From assembly GCF_001905905.1 (NCBI RefSeq), contig NZ_LIVT01000013.1:1-64000 (forward strand): a DNA stretch of 64,000 nt, read 5' to 3'. Numbering within the stretch: position 1 is the stretch's first letter; every line of letters starts with the position of its first letter. Made by a program: the position numbers and the translations under genes. Below, piece after piece: positions 28,143-37,456 of this stretch. Below the pieces are notes generated by a model, which was not told the DNA's origin, ran no database searches, and saw nothing but the letters and a program-made list of their open reading frames with translations. The DNA is from Streptomyces sp. CB02366 (lineage in GTDB: Bacteria > Actinomycetota > Actinomycetes > Streptomycetales > Streptomycetaceae).

Positions 28143-29717
28143 TCACCCTTCGGCGGGGGCCGCCGCCTCGGTCGCCTTGAGGGCGAGCCACAGCTCCATG
28201 CGGACGTCCGGGTCGTCCAACGAGCGGCCCAGGATCTCCTCCACCCGGCGCATCCGGTAGCGCAGGGTGTGCCGGTGCACACCGAGGTCGGCGGCCGCCG
28301 CGTCCCACTGGCCGTGGCGGGAGAGCCAGGCGCGCAGGGAGGCCACGAGGTCGCCGCGCCCCTTGGCGTCGTGCTCGTACAGCGCGCGGAGCATGCCGTC
28401 GGCGAAGGCCCGTACCGCGTCGTCGGCGAGCAGAGGCAGCACCGAGCCGGTCGCCAGCTCCTCGTGTTCGACCAGCGCCCTGCCGCGGCGGCGGGCGACC
28501 GAGAGGGCCTGCTCGGCCTGCTTGTACGCGGCGGAGACGGCGATCGGGCCGGCGGGGGCGGAGAGCCCCACCACGACGTCGCCGTCGTCGGCGCCCCCCT
28601 CGCGCGGGGCGCGGTCGTCCTGGGCCGCGGCGTAGGCGGCGCAGGCGGCGACGGCGGCACCCCCGTCGGCCGCCAGGACGAGGACGCGCTCGGCCTCGGG
28701 GACCAGGAGCAGGGCCTCTCCGGTGCGGGCGGCGGCCGCCTCCATCGTCTCGGTGAGCGCCTCGGCCCCGGCAGGCGTGGCGGCCTCCGCGATGAGCAGC
28801 CGGAACGGGGCGTCGAGCAGGTCGCCGTAGAGGTCCCCCGCGACGGCGCGGGCGTGGTCGGGCCGCCCGGCGAGCAGCATGCGCAGGACGGCGGCGCCCA
28901 GGCGCTGCTCGGCGCCGTGGAGGGCGCGGGAACGGGCGGTGGTCAGGGTGAGGAGGGCGACGGCGGAGTTCACGGCGTACCGCTCGGCGGTGCCCAGGGC
29001 GGCCCCGGTGCCGACCGCCAGCGCGCCGCGGGCCCGTCTGCCGGTGCCGAGGGACTGGAGCTCGACCCGGTCGTCGCTGCCGCCGACGACGACGCTGGCG
29101 GGGGCGGGGCGGTCGCGGAGGCGTTCGACGTCGGGGGTGAGGCGGGCGGCACGGCGGGCGGCCCACTCGGGGGCGGCGGCGAGGACCGCGCCGGAGGCGT
29201 CGTACAGGGCGGCCCAGCCGTCGACGTGGGCGGCGAGCCGGGCGAGGAGGCCGGCGGGCCCGTCCCCCGCGAGCGCGGCCTTCGTCAGTTCGCGCTGGGC
29301 CTCGAAGCCGGCGGTGACCGCGCGGTACTGGTCGGCGGCGATGGCGGCGGAGACGGCCTTGCTGATGGCGAGGAACGGGGTGCGGCGGGGCACTTCGAGG
29401 AGCGGCAGCCCGGCCTCCTCGGCGGCCTCGACCAGGGCGGCCGGAACCTCCTCGTAGTTCACCCCGACCGCGAACCCCACGCCGGCGACCCCGGCCCCCT
29501 CCAGCCGTCGCACGTAGCGCCGCATGGAGTCGGCGTTCTCGGCGTCGAGGTTGGTGGCGGTCACGAGGAGGAGTTCGCCGCCGTCCATGTACGGGACGGG
29601 GTCGGCCAGCTCACTGGCGTGGGCCCACCGCACGGGCGTACCGAGCCGGTCCGCGCCCGCCCGCACGACGAGCTTGAGCGCCGGGTGCTGGACGAGCGAG
29701 GCGAGCGTGGGGGGCAT
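28143..29717 (-). CDS. PucR family transcriptional regulator
   Basis: 524 residues. PucR proteins activate purine or amine catabolism genes, commonly including gabT in actinobacteria. The N-terminal PucR domain (LASLVQHPALKLVVRAG, then WAHASELADP, residues 5-125) senses the inducer. A middle GGDEF-like region follows. The C-terminal helix-turn-helix (LGVHRHTLRYRMRRVEEILGR, near 475-495) is the PucR-type HTH. It lies downstream of the membrane ATPase gene and about 2.9 kb from gabT, which it most likely controls. Ends 55 bases from tetR. Confidence 0.92.
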   Translation of the reverse strand: MPPTLASLVQHPALKLVVRAGADRLGTPVRWAHASELADPVPYMDGGELLLVTATNLDAENADSMRRYVRRLEGAGVAGVGFAVGVNYEEVPAALVEAAEEAGLPLLEVPRRTPFLAISKAVSAAIAADQYRAVTAGFEAQRELTKAALAGDGPAGLLARLAAHVDGWAALYDASGAVLAAAPEWAARRAARLTPDVERLRDRPAPASVVVGGSDDRVELQSLGTGRRARGALAVGTGAALGTAERYAVNSAVALLTLTTARSRALHGAEQRLGAAVLRMLLAGRPDHARAVAGDLYGDLLDAPFRLLIAEAATPAGAEALTETMEAAAARTGEALLLVPEAERVLVLAADGGAAVAACAAYAAAQDDRAPREGGADDGDVVVGLSAPAGPIAVSAAYKQAEQALSVARRRGRALVEHEELATGSVLPLLADDAVRAFADGMLRALYEHDAKGRGDLVASLRAWLSRHGQWDAAAADLGVHRHTLRYRMRRVEEILGRSLDDPDVRMELWLALKATEAAAPAEG

Positions 29718-29756
29718 GAGCGGAAAACCCTCGGGTCGGGGACGGGGCGCGGCACC

Positions 29757-29802
29757 GCGATCCGGCCCGCGGAACCACCGGCCGGTTCGCGGGCCGGATC
29801 GC
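29757..29802 (-). terminator. Terminator between the membrane ATPase gene and pucR
   Basis: 15-bp perfect stem (29757-29771 with 29788-29802) with a further small stem AACC/GGTT inside the loop. It lies about 120 bases past the ATPase stop and just upstream of pucR. Confidence 0.7.
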
Positions 29803-29923
29803 CGAGGGGATCGGGGATGCCGTTTGCGCCGTCGCGTATGAACGGCCGTCTCCGATTCTGCCAGGGCGGCAGAGTCCCCGGAACCGCGCGCCCCCGCCCC
29901 GAGCTCTTCCGGCCCGCCGCCGC

Positions 29924-32359
29924 TCAGCCGTCGAGGCGGACGAGGAGCGGGGGGGCGTGTTCGCCGTGGACGGTGGTGACCCGGATGACGGCGTGCCCAG
30001 CCGGGACCGCGTAGGCCAGTTCGGACGCCGACCAGCGCTCCTTCTCCACCTGCCGTACGGTCACCGCGTCCGTGGTCACGGCCTTGCCCGTGACGAGCTT
30101 GCGCACGGCATGCAGGGCTCGAGTGAACGGCTGGTCAGCGAAGACGGTGTGCTGGGCGACCTCCCGGGTCTCGACCCATTCCTTGCCCCACGCTTCGGCG
30201 AAGCGCTTGCCGTCCCAGGTGGTGATGCCGGAGAAGGCCGCCGTGCAACCGACCGCCCCGAGCAGCGGGGTGTGCAGGGCCTCGGGGACGTCGTCGACGG
30301 TACGGAGGGCGAGGACCGCCCCCGCGTTGACCGAGCGCAGCCGGCGGATCCCCCGGACTGTCTCGGCGGTCACGGTGTGGGTGGCGTCGTCCAGGACGAG
30401 GCAGGCGAAGAGCGTCGTGTCGGTGCGGGCGGCGGTGATCGCGGTGAACTGGGCCAGGAGCAGCCGGGCGAGCAGCCGGGACGCCTCCGCGTGGCCGCGC
30501 TCCGGCAGATCCACGCGGACCCGCAGCGGGTACTGGCCGAGCGCGCGCAGTTCGAAGGGCCGGGCGTCCGGGCCGGTGGCGAAGAACCCGGCGAACGCGG
30601 GCCGGTCGAGCAGGGCGATCCGGTCGGCGAGGACGGGGGCGGGATCACCGGAGCCGCCCGCCTGCCGGGCCCGCGCGTCCAACTCTCGGAGCATCGCCTG
30701 GTGGCCGCCGGCTTCGAGGGTGGCGCGGAGCGCGGTGAGCGCGACCGGTGCGCCGTCGAGGAGTTCACGCAGTTCGGGCACGGAGGGGAAGTGGCCGTGG
30801 GCGGTGCGGTACGGGCCGAGCAGTTGGGCGAGGACGGTGGCGGCGCGGCGGCTGTCGAGGCTGCCGACGTCCCCGACGAGTCCTTCGGCGAGGACGGCCG
30901 CCGCCTCGTCGGGGTCGGTGGTGCCTCCGTACAGGTCGATGTCGTGGGCGGAGTCGGGGTGGCCCACGCGGACGACGACGTCGAAGGCGTCGTCCGGGCC
31001 GAGCGGGGCGTCGGTCCCGCCGACTGCGAGGACCGCGGCCTGTCCGGCCAGGGCCCGTAGCGCGAGGGCCTCGACAACCGGTCGGACCAGCCGGTCCGAC
31101 TTCCCGGCCCCGGGCGGCCCGACCGCGAGCAGGGAGGTGCCGAGCAGGGCGGGATCCAGTGCGAGGCCCGTGCCCCGGCGGACGTAGGGGTTGTGCGGGT
31201 CGTCGGCGCATCGGCCGATCCGGACCTGGCCGGTGAGCACGTCGTGGCGAGCGGTGCGGCGGGGCAGGTCGCGGTGGCCGGAGGGATGGGGGGCGGCGGC
31301 TCCGCCGGTGCGCAGCACGGCCTCCGCGAGAGGGGGGAGCCGGTCGGGCCGCTGGGCGGCGCGTGCCCAGGCATGGCGCAGCCGGGCCACATCCACGTCG
31401 TTCATGCGTCCGGTGCGGACCTCGGCGGTGAGCGTGTCGGCGGCATCGGTCCAGCCCGCGGCGCGCAGGTCGGGCCACTGGTCGGCAGTGGTCGCGGTGG
31501 CGGTGGCGGCGACGTCCCGTGGGGGTGGGGAGCCGCCGCCGCGACGGGCGGCGACCAGCTCGCGCCAGCGTCCGAGCCGGGCGAAGGGCCAGAGGACGGC
31601 GGCGGCGATCAGCCCGTAGATCACGTTGACGACGGTCTGACTCTGGTAGATCTCCCCGCCTGCGACGGAGGCCACGAGGACCAGGATCGGGCGGACGACC
31701 GGAAGCGTCTCCTTCCAGACGAGCAGTTGGGCCAGGCCCGCCGCCGCGGCCGTCGCGAGGGCGAGGAAGGGTTGCCCGCGCTCAGTCACATGGCGGCGGA
31801 ACAGCTCGGCGAAGTTGCCGATCCGGCCGCACCCGTAGGCCAGCAGGCCGAAGAGGATCGCCTCGTACACGGTGAGAGCGTCCCTGCCCTCGATGGTGCG
31901 GGGGCCGCCGGAGGTGCCCGGGTTCCACCACTCCCCCGGCGTGAAGAGCTTCAGGGGAACGAGACGGTAAGGGAGGTAGCCGTTGCGCCACAGCGCCCAC
32001 AGCAGCAGGGCGGAGAGCAGGGAGATCAGCGCGCCGACCAGCAGCGATCGGTCCGAAACGGTTTCGGACGCCTCGGGCGGCGGCGGGGTGTACCCGTACC
32101 GCCAGACGCCGGGCTCCTGGGGCGGGCGGGGCGTACGCAGCCAGGCGTCGACCGAGGCGCCGGGGGGCGGCTGCTCGGCCGGCGGAGCTGTCGCCGGCCG
32201 GGCCGGCGGGGGTTCGACCGGTGCGGCCCCGTACCGGGGCGCCTCGTAGGCGGTGGGCGGCGGCACCCGCGGCGGGGCGGCGGGCGGGGGCGGAACGGCC
32301 GGTGAGGGGATCCTGCCCGCGCTGGATCCCCGTACGTTCCGCGTGCCCTCGTCGTCCAT
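29924..32359 (-). CDS. Membrane-anchored TraG/FtsK-like ATPase, function unknown
   Basis: 811 residues from ATG 32357-32359, which has AAGGGGG about 9 bases upstream. Residues 1-100 are Pro-rich and hydrophilic. Four or five membrane segments follow between about 104 and 260 (for example SLLVGALISLLSALLLWAL). The cytoplasmic part has Walker A VGPPGAGKS (413-421) and a Walker B-like strand FACLVLDD. Architecture resembles coupling ATPases of the TraG/VirD4/FtsK class, but no relaxase, T4SS or division genes are nearby. It is divergent from gabT with 267 bases between them. A house role in nutrient or envelope biology cannot be specified. Confidence 0.8.
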   Translation of the reverse strand: MDDEGTRNVRGSSAGRIPSPAVPPPPAAPPRVPPPTAYEAPRYGAAPVEPPPARPATAPPAEQPPPGASVDAWLRTPRPPQEPGVWRYGYTPPPPEASETVSDRSLLVGALISLLSALLLWALWRNGYLPYRLVPLKLFTPGEWWNPGTSGGPRTIEGRDALTVYEAILFGLLAYGCGRIGNFAELFRRHVTERGQPFLALATAAAAGLAQLLVWKETLPVVRPILVLVASVAGGEIYQSQTVVNVIYGLIAAAVLWPFARLGRWRELVAARRGGGSPPPRDVAATATATTADQWPDLRAAGWTDAADTLTAEVRTGRMNDVDVARLRHAWARAAQRPDRLPPLAEAVLRTGGAAAPHPSGHRDLPRRTARHDVLTGQVRIGRCADDPHNPYVRRGTGLALDPALLGTSLLAVGPPGAGKSDRLVRPVVEALALRALAGQAAVLAVGGTDAPLGPDDAFDVVVRVGHPDSAHDIDLYGGTTDPDEAAAVLAEGLVGDVGSLDSRRAATVLAQLLGPYRTAHGHFPSVPELRELLDGAPVALTALRATLEAGGHQAMLRELDARARQAGGSGDPAPVLADRIALLDRPAFAGFFATGPDARPFELRALGQYPLRVRVDLPERGHAEASRLLARLLLAQFTAITAARTDTTLFACLVLDDATHTVTAETVRGIRRLRSVNAGAVLALRTVDDVPEALHTPLLGAVGCTAAFSGITTWDGKRFAEAWGKEWVETREVAQHTVFADQPFTRALHAVRKLVTGKAVTTDAVTVRQVEKERWSASELAYAVPAGHAVIRVTTVHGEHAPPLLVRLDG

Positions 32360-32626
32360 GAACCACTGCCCCCTTGACCTGCCGGTCCGTATCGCTGCCC
32401 CGGTCAATCTAGTGTGCGCGCACGGGGAGTTCAGCGACGCGCCCGGATGGTGAACGTCCGGGCGGCGTGGGGACTCGTGTCACCTCGGGAGACCGCCCGC
32501 CCGGCCATCTGTCCGCCGAGGACAAGGACACACCCCCACCACTCCCGATCGGAGCATGCCCGCACCCCTCCCCCGCCCCTAGCCTGCAGAAAACAAGAGC
32601 GTCCGAAACACCCCCAGGAGCCCCTC

Positions 32627-33967
32627 ATGACCGCAATCCCGCAGGAGCGCCGCGTCGTCACTGCCATCCCCGGCCCGAAGTCCGTCGAGCTGCAGGCCCG
32701 GCGTACCGCGGCCGTCGCCGCGGGTGTGGGCTCCACGCTGCCGGTGTTCACCGCCCGCGCGGGCGGCGGGATCATCGAGGACGTGGACGGCAACCGGCTG
32801 ATCGACTTCGGGTCCGGGATCGCCGTGACCTCCGTGGGCGCGTCCGCCGAGGCCGTCGTGCGGCGGGCCTCCGCGCAGCTCGCGGACTTCACCCACACCT
32901 GTTTCATGGTCACGCCGTACGAGGGGTACGTCGAGGTCTGCGAGCAGCTCGCCGAGCTGACGCCGGGCGACCACCCGAAGAAGTCCGCGCTGTTCAACTC
33001 GGGCGCCGAGGCCGTCGAGAACGCGGTGAAGATCGCCCGCGCCTACACCAGGCGCACCGCCGTCGTCGTCTTCGACCACGGCTACCACGGCCGCACCAAC
33101 CTCACCATGGGCATGACGGCGAAGAACATGCCGTACAAGCAGGGCTTCGGCCCGTTCGCGCCCGAGGTGTACCGCGTCCCGGTCGCCTACGGCTACCGCT
33201 GGCCGACCGGTGCGGAGAACGCCGGCGCCGAGGCGTCCGCGCAGGCCGTCGACCAGATCACCAAGCAGATCGGGGCGGAGAACGTCGCCGCGATCATCAT
33301 CGAGCCGGTGCTCGGCGAGGGCGGCTTCATCGAGCCCGCCAAGGGCTTCCTCCCGGCGATCGCGCAGTTCGCCAAGGACAACGGCATCGTGTTCGTCGCG
33401 GACGAGATCCAGTCCGGCTTCTGCCGTACCGGCCAGTGGTTCGCCTGCGAGGACGAGGGCATCGTCCCGGACCTGATCACCACCGCCAAGGGCATCGCGG
33501 GCGGGCTGCCTCTCTCCGCCGTCACCGGCCGCGCCGAGATCATGGACGCGGCGCACGCGGGCGGTCTGGGCGGCACGTACGGCGGCAACCCGGTCGCCTG
33601 CGCCGGCGCCCTCGGGGCCATCGAGACCATGCGCGAGCTGGACCTGAACGCGAAGGCCAAGCGGATCGAGGAGGTCATGAAGGGCCGCCTCGCCGAGATG
33701 CGGGCCAAGCTTCCCAACGGCGACGTCATCGGGGATATCCGCGGGCGCGGCGCGATGATCGCGATCGAGCTGGTGAAGTCCGGCACGAAGGACCCGAACC
33801 CGGAGGCGGCGGGCGCGCTCGCGAAGGCCTGCCACGCCGAGGGGCTGCTCGTCCTCACCTGCGGTACGTACGGCAACGTCCTGCGCTTCCTGCCGCCGCT
33901 GGTGATCGGCGAGGACCTGCTGAACGAGGGCCTCGACCTGATCGAGCAGGCGTTCGGCAAGCTCTGA
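32627..33967 (+). CDS. gabT: 4-aminobutyrate aminotransferase
   Basis: 446 residues from ATG 32627-32629, preceded by CCAGGAG. A PLP enzyme that moves the amino group of GABA to 2-oxoglutarate, giving succinate semialdehyde. Class-III aminotransferase features are NSGAEAVENAVKIAR, DHGYHGRT, VADEIQSGFCRTG with the PLP-ring Asp, and the Schiff-base Lys at 288 in TTAKGIAGG. The 267-base region upstream, divergent from the membrane ATPase, should hold the promoter and any PucR site; I could not fix a clear -35/-10 pair there. Confidence 0.95.
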   Translation: MTAIPQERRVVTAIPGPKSVELQARRTAAVAAGVGSTLPVFTARAGGGIIEDVDGNRLIDFGSGIAVTSVGASAEAVVRRASAQLADFTHTCFMVTPYEGYVEVCEQLAELTPGDHPKKSALFNSGAEAVENAVKIARAYTRRTAVVVFDHGYHGRTNLTMGMTAKNMPYKQGFGPFAPEVYRVPVAYGYRWPTGAENAGAEASAQAVDQITKQIGAENVAAIIIEPVLGEGGFIEPAKGFLPAIAQFAKDNGIVFVADEIQSGFCRTGQWFACEDEGIVPDLITTAKGIAGGLPLSAVTGRAEIMDAAHAGGLGGTYGGNPVACAGALGAIETMRELDLNAKAKRIEEVMKGRLAEMRAKLPNGDVIGDIRGRGAMIAIELVKSGTKDPNPEAAGALAKACHAEGLLVLTCGTYGNVLRFLPPLVIGEDLLNEGLDLIEQAFGKL

Positions 33968-34000
33968 CCGTCCGCACACACGGTCGAGGATTTCGTCGGA

Positions 34001-34046
34001 CGGATGCCGGGCGGGGCGGCGGAAGACCGCTCGCGCCCGGCATCCG
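34001..34046 (+). terminator. Terminator downstream of gabT
   Basis: 13-bp perfect stem CGGATGCCGGGCG/CGCCCGGCATCCG, 34 bases past the gabT stop. Confidence 0.8.
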
Positions 34047-34136
34047 GGTGAAGCCTGTGAAGAACGTGTGCGGGGGCGATGGCGGGTGGCGGTGGCGGCT
34101 GTCGGCCGCCCCCTCACTGCCGTACGGTTTCTGCAG

Positions 34137-34985
34137 ATGAGAGAAACACCTCGGCCGCGGGAGACCTCGGCCGACTCCGGGCCGGGGCTTCCCCGGCACC
34201 GCCCGGAGCATGCGTCCGCGCATGCCGGAGCCGACGGCTCCGGGACTCCTCACCGATCGGACGGCCGCCCGCCCCACACCCCCCGGGGCGCGCGGCGAAC
34301 CGATCCCGCCGGCCATCCCGGAACAACCCCCCCTGTTCCCGGGTGGCCGGCCCCTCTCGTTTCCGGCGTCCTCGGCCTCCTCGCGCTCCTCTTCGCGCTG
34401 ATCACCTGGCAGGTCGTCGTCGAGGGCCCGCTCCTGCGGCTGGACGAGCGCGTGGGGGCGGCGCTGTTCGAGCGCGGGCCCGCGGCCCTGACCCAGTTCC
34501 TCTCCGACCTCGGCGGGATGCCGGTGGCGCTCCCCGTGCTGGCCTGCGTGCTCGGGTACGCCCTGTGGCGCCGCGCCCTCGGGCTCGCCGTCTGCGCGGC
34601 CCTGACCATGGCGGCGGTGCCCGCGCTGGTGATCCCGCTGAAGGTGGCGACCGCCCGGCAGGGGCCGCTGACCGAGGCGGTCGACTACTACCCGTCCGGC
34701 CATACGGCGACGGCCGCCGTGGCGTACGGAGCCTCGGCCCTGGTGCTGCTGGCCCTCCCCCGCCCGGCGTTGCCGCGCAGGGCCTCCTGGCCACGGGCGT
34801 GGATGACGCCCGTCGCCGCGATCCTGCTGACCACGGCGACGGGCGTCGGTCTGGTGCTGCACGGCTACCACTGGCCGCTGGACGTGCTGGCCAGTTGGTG
34901 CCTGGGGCCGTTGGTGCTGGCGCCCCTGGGGTGGGTCAGTTGCCGAAGTAGGCGTCGAAGTTCTTCGAGAACTCCCAACCGTTGA
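34137..34985 (+). CDS. PAP2 superfamily lipid phosphatase
   Basis: 282 residues from ATG 34137. A membrane phosphatase, likely acting on undecaprenyl- or phosphatidyl-phosphates. Residues 1-70 are Pro/Arg-rich and less GC-biased at third positions, so the true start could be later. Membrane helices follow from about 75. Active-site motifs are KVATARQGP (weak motif 1), YPSGHTAT (motif 2) and GYHWPLDVLASW (motif 3). A TACGGT -10-like box ends 8 bases before the ATG, so a leaderless transcript is possible. Its last 50 bases overlap the 3' end of the convergent chitinase gene. Confidence 0.85.
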   Translation: MRETPRPRETSADSGPGLPRHRPEHASAHAGADGSGTPHRSDGRPPHTPRGARRTDPAGHPGTTPPVPGWPAPLVSGVLGLLALLFALITWQVVVEGPLLRLDERVGAALFERGPAALTQFLSDLGGMPVALPVLACVLGYALWRRALGLAVCAALTMAAVPALVIPLKVATARQGPLTEAVDYYPSGHTATAAVAYGASALVLLALPRPALPRRASWPRAWMTPVAAILLTTATGVGLVLHGYHWPLDVLASWCLGPLVLAPLGWVSCRSRRRSSSRTPNR

Positions 34986-36759
34986 AGCGGTCCCAGTTGA
35001 TGGACCAGGTCATCAGGCCGCGCAGGTCGGACCAGGTCCCGTGGGTCTGGTAGGAACCGCAGCCGGTCTTCCTGGTCAGGCAGTCGAGCGCCTTGGTGAC
35101 CTCGGCCGGCGAGGTGTGGCCGTTGCCCGCCTGGGTGGAGGCCGGGAGGCCGATGGCGACCTGGTCGGGGCGCAGCCCCGGGAACACCTTGGTGGTGTCG
35201 CCCGCCACCGGGAAGCCCGCGAGCAGCATGTCGGTCATCGCGACGTGGAAGTCCGCGCCGCCCATGGTGTGGTACTGGTTGTCCAGCCCCATGATCGGGC
35301 CCGAGTTGTAGTCCTGGACGTGCAGCAGGGTCAGGTCGTCACGCAGCGCGTGGATGACCGGCAGGTACGCCCCGGCGCGCGGGTCCTGGCCGCCCCAGGG
35401 GCCCGAGCCGTAGAACTGGTAGCCGAGCTGCACGAAGAAGGTCTCCGGCGCCATGGTGAGGACGAAGTCGGAGCCGTACTTCGCCTTGAGCGTCTTCAGC
35501 GCGGAGATCAGGTTGACGATCACCGGTGAGGTCGGGTTGCGGAAGTCGGTGTCGCCGGTGTTGAGCGAGAGGGAGTGGCCCTCGAAGTCGATGTCGAGGC
35601 CGTCGAGGCCGTAGGTGTCGATGATCTTCGAGACCGAGGTGACGAAGGCGTCCCGGGCGGCGGTGGAGTTGAGCTGGACCTGGCCGTTCTGGCCGCCGAT
35701 CGAGATCAGCACCTTCTTCCCCGCGGCCTGCTTGGCCTTGATCGCCGCCTTGAAATCGGCCTCGGACTCCACGTTCGGGCACTCGGCGGCCGGGCAGAGC
35801 GAGAAGCGGATGTCGCCGGAGGTGACGGAGGTGGGTTCGCCGAAGGCGAGGTTGATGACGTCCCAGGAGTCGGGCACGTCCGCCATCCGCGTGTAGCCGG
35901 AGCCGTTGGCGAAGCTGGAGTGCAGGTAGCCGACGAGGGCGCGGGGCGGGAGCTCGGCGCCGCCGCCCCCGCCGCCCGCGGTGGTGGTCACGCTGAGGGC
36001 CGCCGACTTCGCGGACTCCCCGGCCGCGTTGGCGGCGGAGACCTGGAAGCTGTACGCCGTGGAGGGCGTCAGGCCGGTCACGGTGGCGGAGGGCCCGGTG
36101 ACCGAGGCGACCTTCGTGCCGCCGCGGTAGACGTGGTAGCCGCTCGCGCCGGAGACCGCGTTCCAGGAGAGGGCGACGGAGGTGGACGTGGTCGCGGTCT
36201 GCTTGAGGCCGGCGGGGACGGCCGGGACCACCACGGGGTCGCCGCCGGGACCGACGAGGGTGAGGTCGTCGGCGTAGTAGGCGGGGGCGCCGTACCAGCC
36301 GTGGGTGTACACGCTCACGGAGGTGGTGGAGGGGCCGGTCTTGAAGGTGGTGGTGAGCTGCTTCCACGCCCCCGGGGACTGGGTCCAGGTGGAGACGTCG
36401 GTGGCGCCGGTGCCGGACGCGCCGAGGTAGACGTAGCCGCCCTGCACCCAGGCGCTCAGCGTGTACGTGGAGTTGGGCTTCACCGTGACGCTCTGGGAGC
36501 ACTTGGCGTGGTCGCTGCCGGCCGGGACGGCCTTGAGCGCGGAGGCTCCGGAGCGCTTGGGCGCGGTGACCGCCGCCCCGCTGGAGCTGGAGCAGGCCCA
36601 GCCGTCCAGGCCGGCTTCGAAACCGCCGTTGCGCGCCAGGTCCGTGTCGGCGGCGCCGGCCGCCGGGGCCGTGGCGACCAGGGCCCCGGCGGCGATCAGG
36701 CCGGCCGAGCAGGCGGCCAGGAGTCGGGAGAATCTCACGGTTGGTCCGGTGCGTTCCAC
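34936..36759 (-). CDS. Secreted GH18 chitinase with carbohydrate-binding and FnIII domains
   Basis: 607 residues from GTG 36757-36759 with GGAGG upstream. A signal peptide (about 1-37, ending AGAAD) directs export. Domain order: carbohydrate-binding jelly-roll (about 38-172), fibronectin type III (180-258), Gly linker (262-267) and GH18 catalytic domain (272-607). The catalytic DxxDxDxE motif is DGLDIDFE at 386-393. It hydrolyses chitin outside the cell. The promoter carries a DasR-type site, so N-acetylglucosamine control is likely. The 3' end overlaps the convergent PAP2 gene by 50 bases. Confidence 0.96.
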   Translation of the reverse strand: MERTGPTVRFSRLLAACSAGLIAAGALVATAPAAGAADTDLARNGGFEAGLDGWACSSSSGAAVTAPKRSGASALKAVPAGSDHAKCSQSVTVKPNSTYTLSAWVQGGYVYLGASGTGATDVSTWTQSPGAWKQLTTTFKTGPSTTSVSVYTHGWYGAPAYYADDLTLVGPGGDPVVVPAVPAGLKQTATTSTSVALSWNAVSGASGYHVYRGGTKVASVTGPSATVTGLTPSTAYSFQVSAANAAGESAKSAALSVTTTAGGGGGGAELPPRALVGYLHSSFANGSGYTRMADVPDSWDVINLAFGEPTSVTSGDIRFSLCPAAECPNVESEADFKAAIKAKQAAGKKVLISIGGQNGQVQLNSTAARDAFVTSVSKIIDTYGLDGLDIDFEGHSLSLNTGDTDFRNPTSPVIVNLISALKTLKAKYGSDFVLTMAPETFFVQLGYQFYGSGPWGGQDPRAGAYLPVIHALRDDLTLLHVQDYNSGPIMGLDNQYHTMGGADFHVAMTDMLLAGFPVAGDTTKVFPGLRPDQVAIGLPASTQAGNGHTSPAEVTKALDCLTRKTGCGSYQTHGTWSDLRGLMTWSINWDRFNGWEFSKNFDAYFGN

Positions 36760-36803
36760 AACAGCCTCCGCGCGGGGGGAAATTCGGGGTGTGGCGTGCG
36801 CAC

Positions 36804-36836
36804 AACATGGTCCAGACCAATGAGGTTGTCAAGACC
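36804..36836 (-). promoter_or_regulatory. Chitinase promoter with DasR-type operator
   Basis: On the - strand: -35 TTGACA (36827-36832), 17-base spacer, -10 CATGTT (36804-36809). Two 12-bp direct repeats overlap it: AGGTCTTGACAA (36825-36836) and TGGTCTGGACCA (36808-36819). Paired repeats of this kind are known in Streptomyces chitinase promoters, and TGGTCTGGACCA fits the DasR dre core. The promoter starts inside the stop codon region of the gene at 36829. Confidence 0.8.
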
Positions 36837-37323
36837 TCTGGCAGTCGGCGCGGCCCTCCGGCCGCCGCTCGCGGGCTTCCTGGGCGGCGGCGCCCGCCGC
36901 TTCGTGCATCGCGCGTTCGAGGAGCCCGGCGTCGGTGAGGGTTCCCGAACCGTCCGGCGGGATCAGCCAGCGCACGCCCCCGGCGGGCCGGCCCGGGTGC
37001 GGCACGACGACCCAGGCGCCCCAGCCGCAGGCCCGGACGCCGGCGCCGACCCAGCGGGAGGAGGTGCCCGACGGGACGAAGAAGCCCGTGCGGGACCCCC
37101 CGTGGCCGGTGAGCACGGGGCCGGGGCGGTCGAGGAGGCGGGCGAGGACGCCGAGCGTCGGACGCCCCAGCTCGCCCGGGAGGACCAGGACGTCCCAGCA
37201 CCTGCCGGCGGGAAGGAGCGCGATCCCTTGCGGGTGGCGCTCCCACTCCCACCGGCAGGCGCCGGGATCCGGCGCCGCCGATGCGAGCCACTCGACCGCC
37301 GCTTTCGTTTCCGGCCCTGCCAT
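36829..37323 (-). CDS. Hypothetical protein, perhaps prim-pol N-domain-like
   Basis: 164 residues from ATG. I do not recognise it firmly. The segment WDVLVLPGELGRPTLGVLARL, then GPVLTGHGGSRTGFFVPSG, then WLIPPDGSGTLTDAGLLERAM recalls small Streptomyces proteins related to the N-terminal part of bifunctional DNA primase/polymerases, but without an evident catalytic Asp pair. Its stop codon overlaps the -35 box of the chitinase promoter. The region upstream (37324-37456) should carry its promoter. Next upstream is the second 175-bp element. Confidence 0.7.
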   Translation of the reverse strand: MAGPETKAAVEWLASAAPDPGACRWEWERHPQGIALLPAGRCWDVLVLPGELGRPTLGVLARLLDRPGPVLTGHGGSRTGFFVPSGTSSRWVGAGVRACGWGAWVVVPHPGRPAGGVRWLIPPDGSGTLTDAGLLERAMHEAAGAAAQEARERRPEGRADCQRS

Positions 37324-37456
37324 GGTCCGCCTCCCGTGACCGCGAGCGCCGACGGAGTTCCGCCGGTGCGTCTGTGTACGAGAGGGGATTCGGAGCCGGC
37401 TGTGACGCGGATCGGGCCCACCGGTCGGTAGTGAGGTGGATCACATCGGCCGACCG

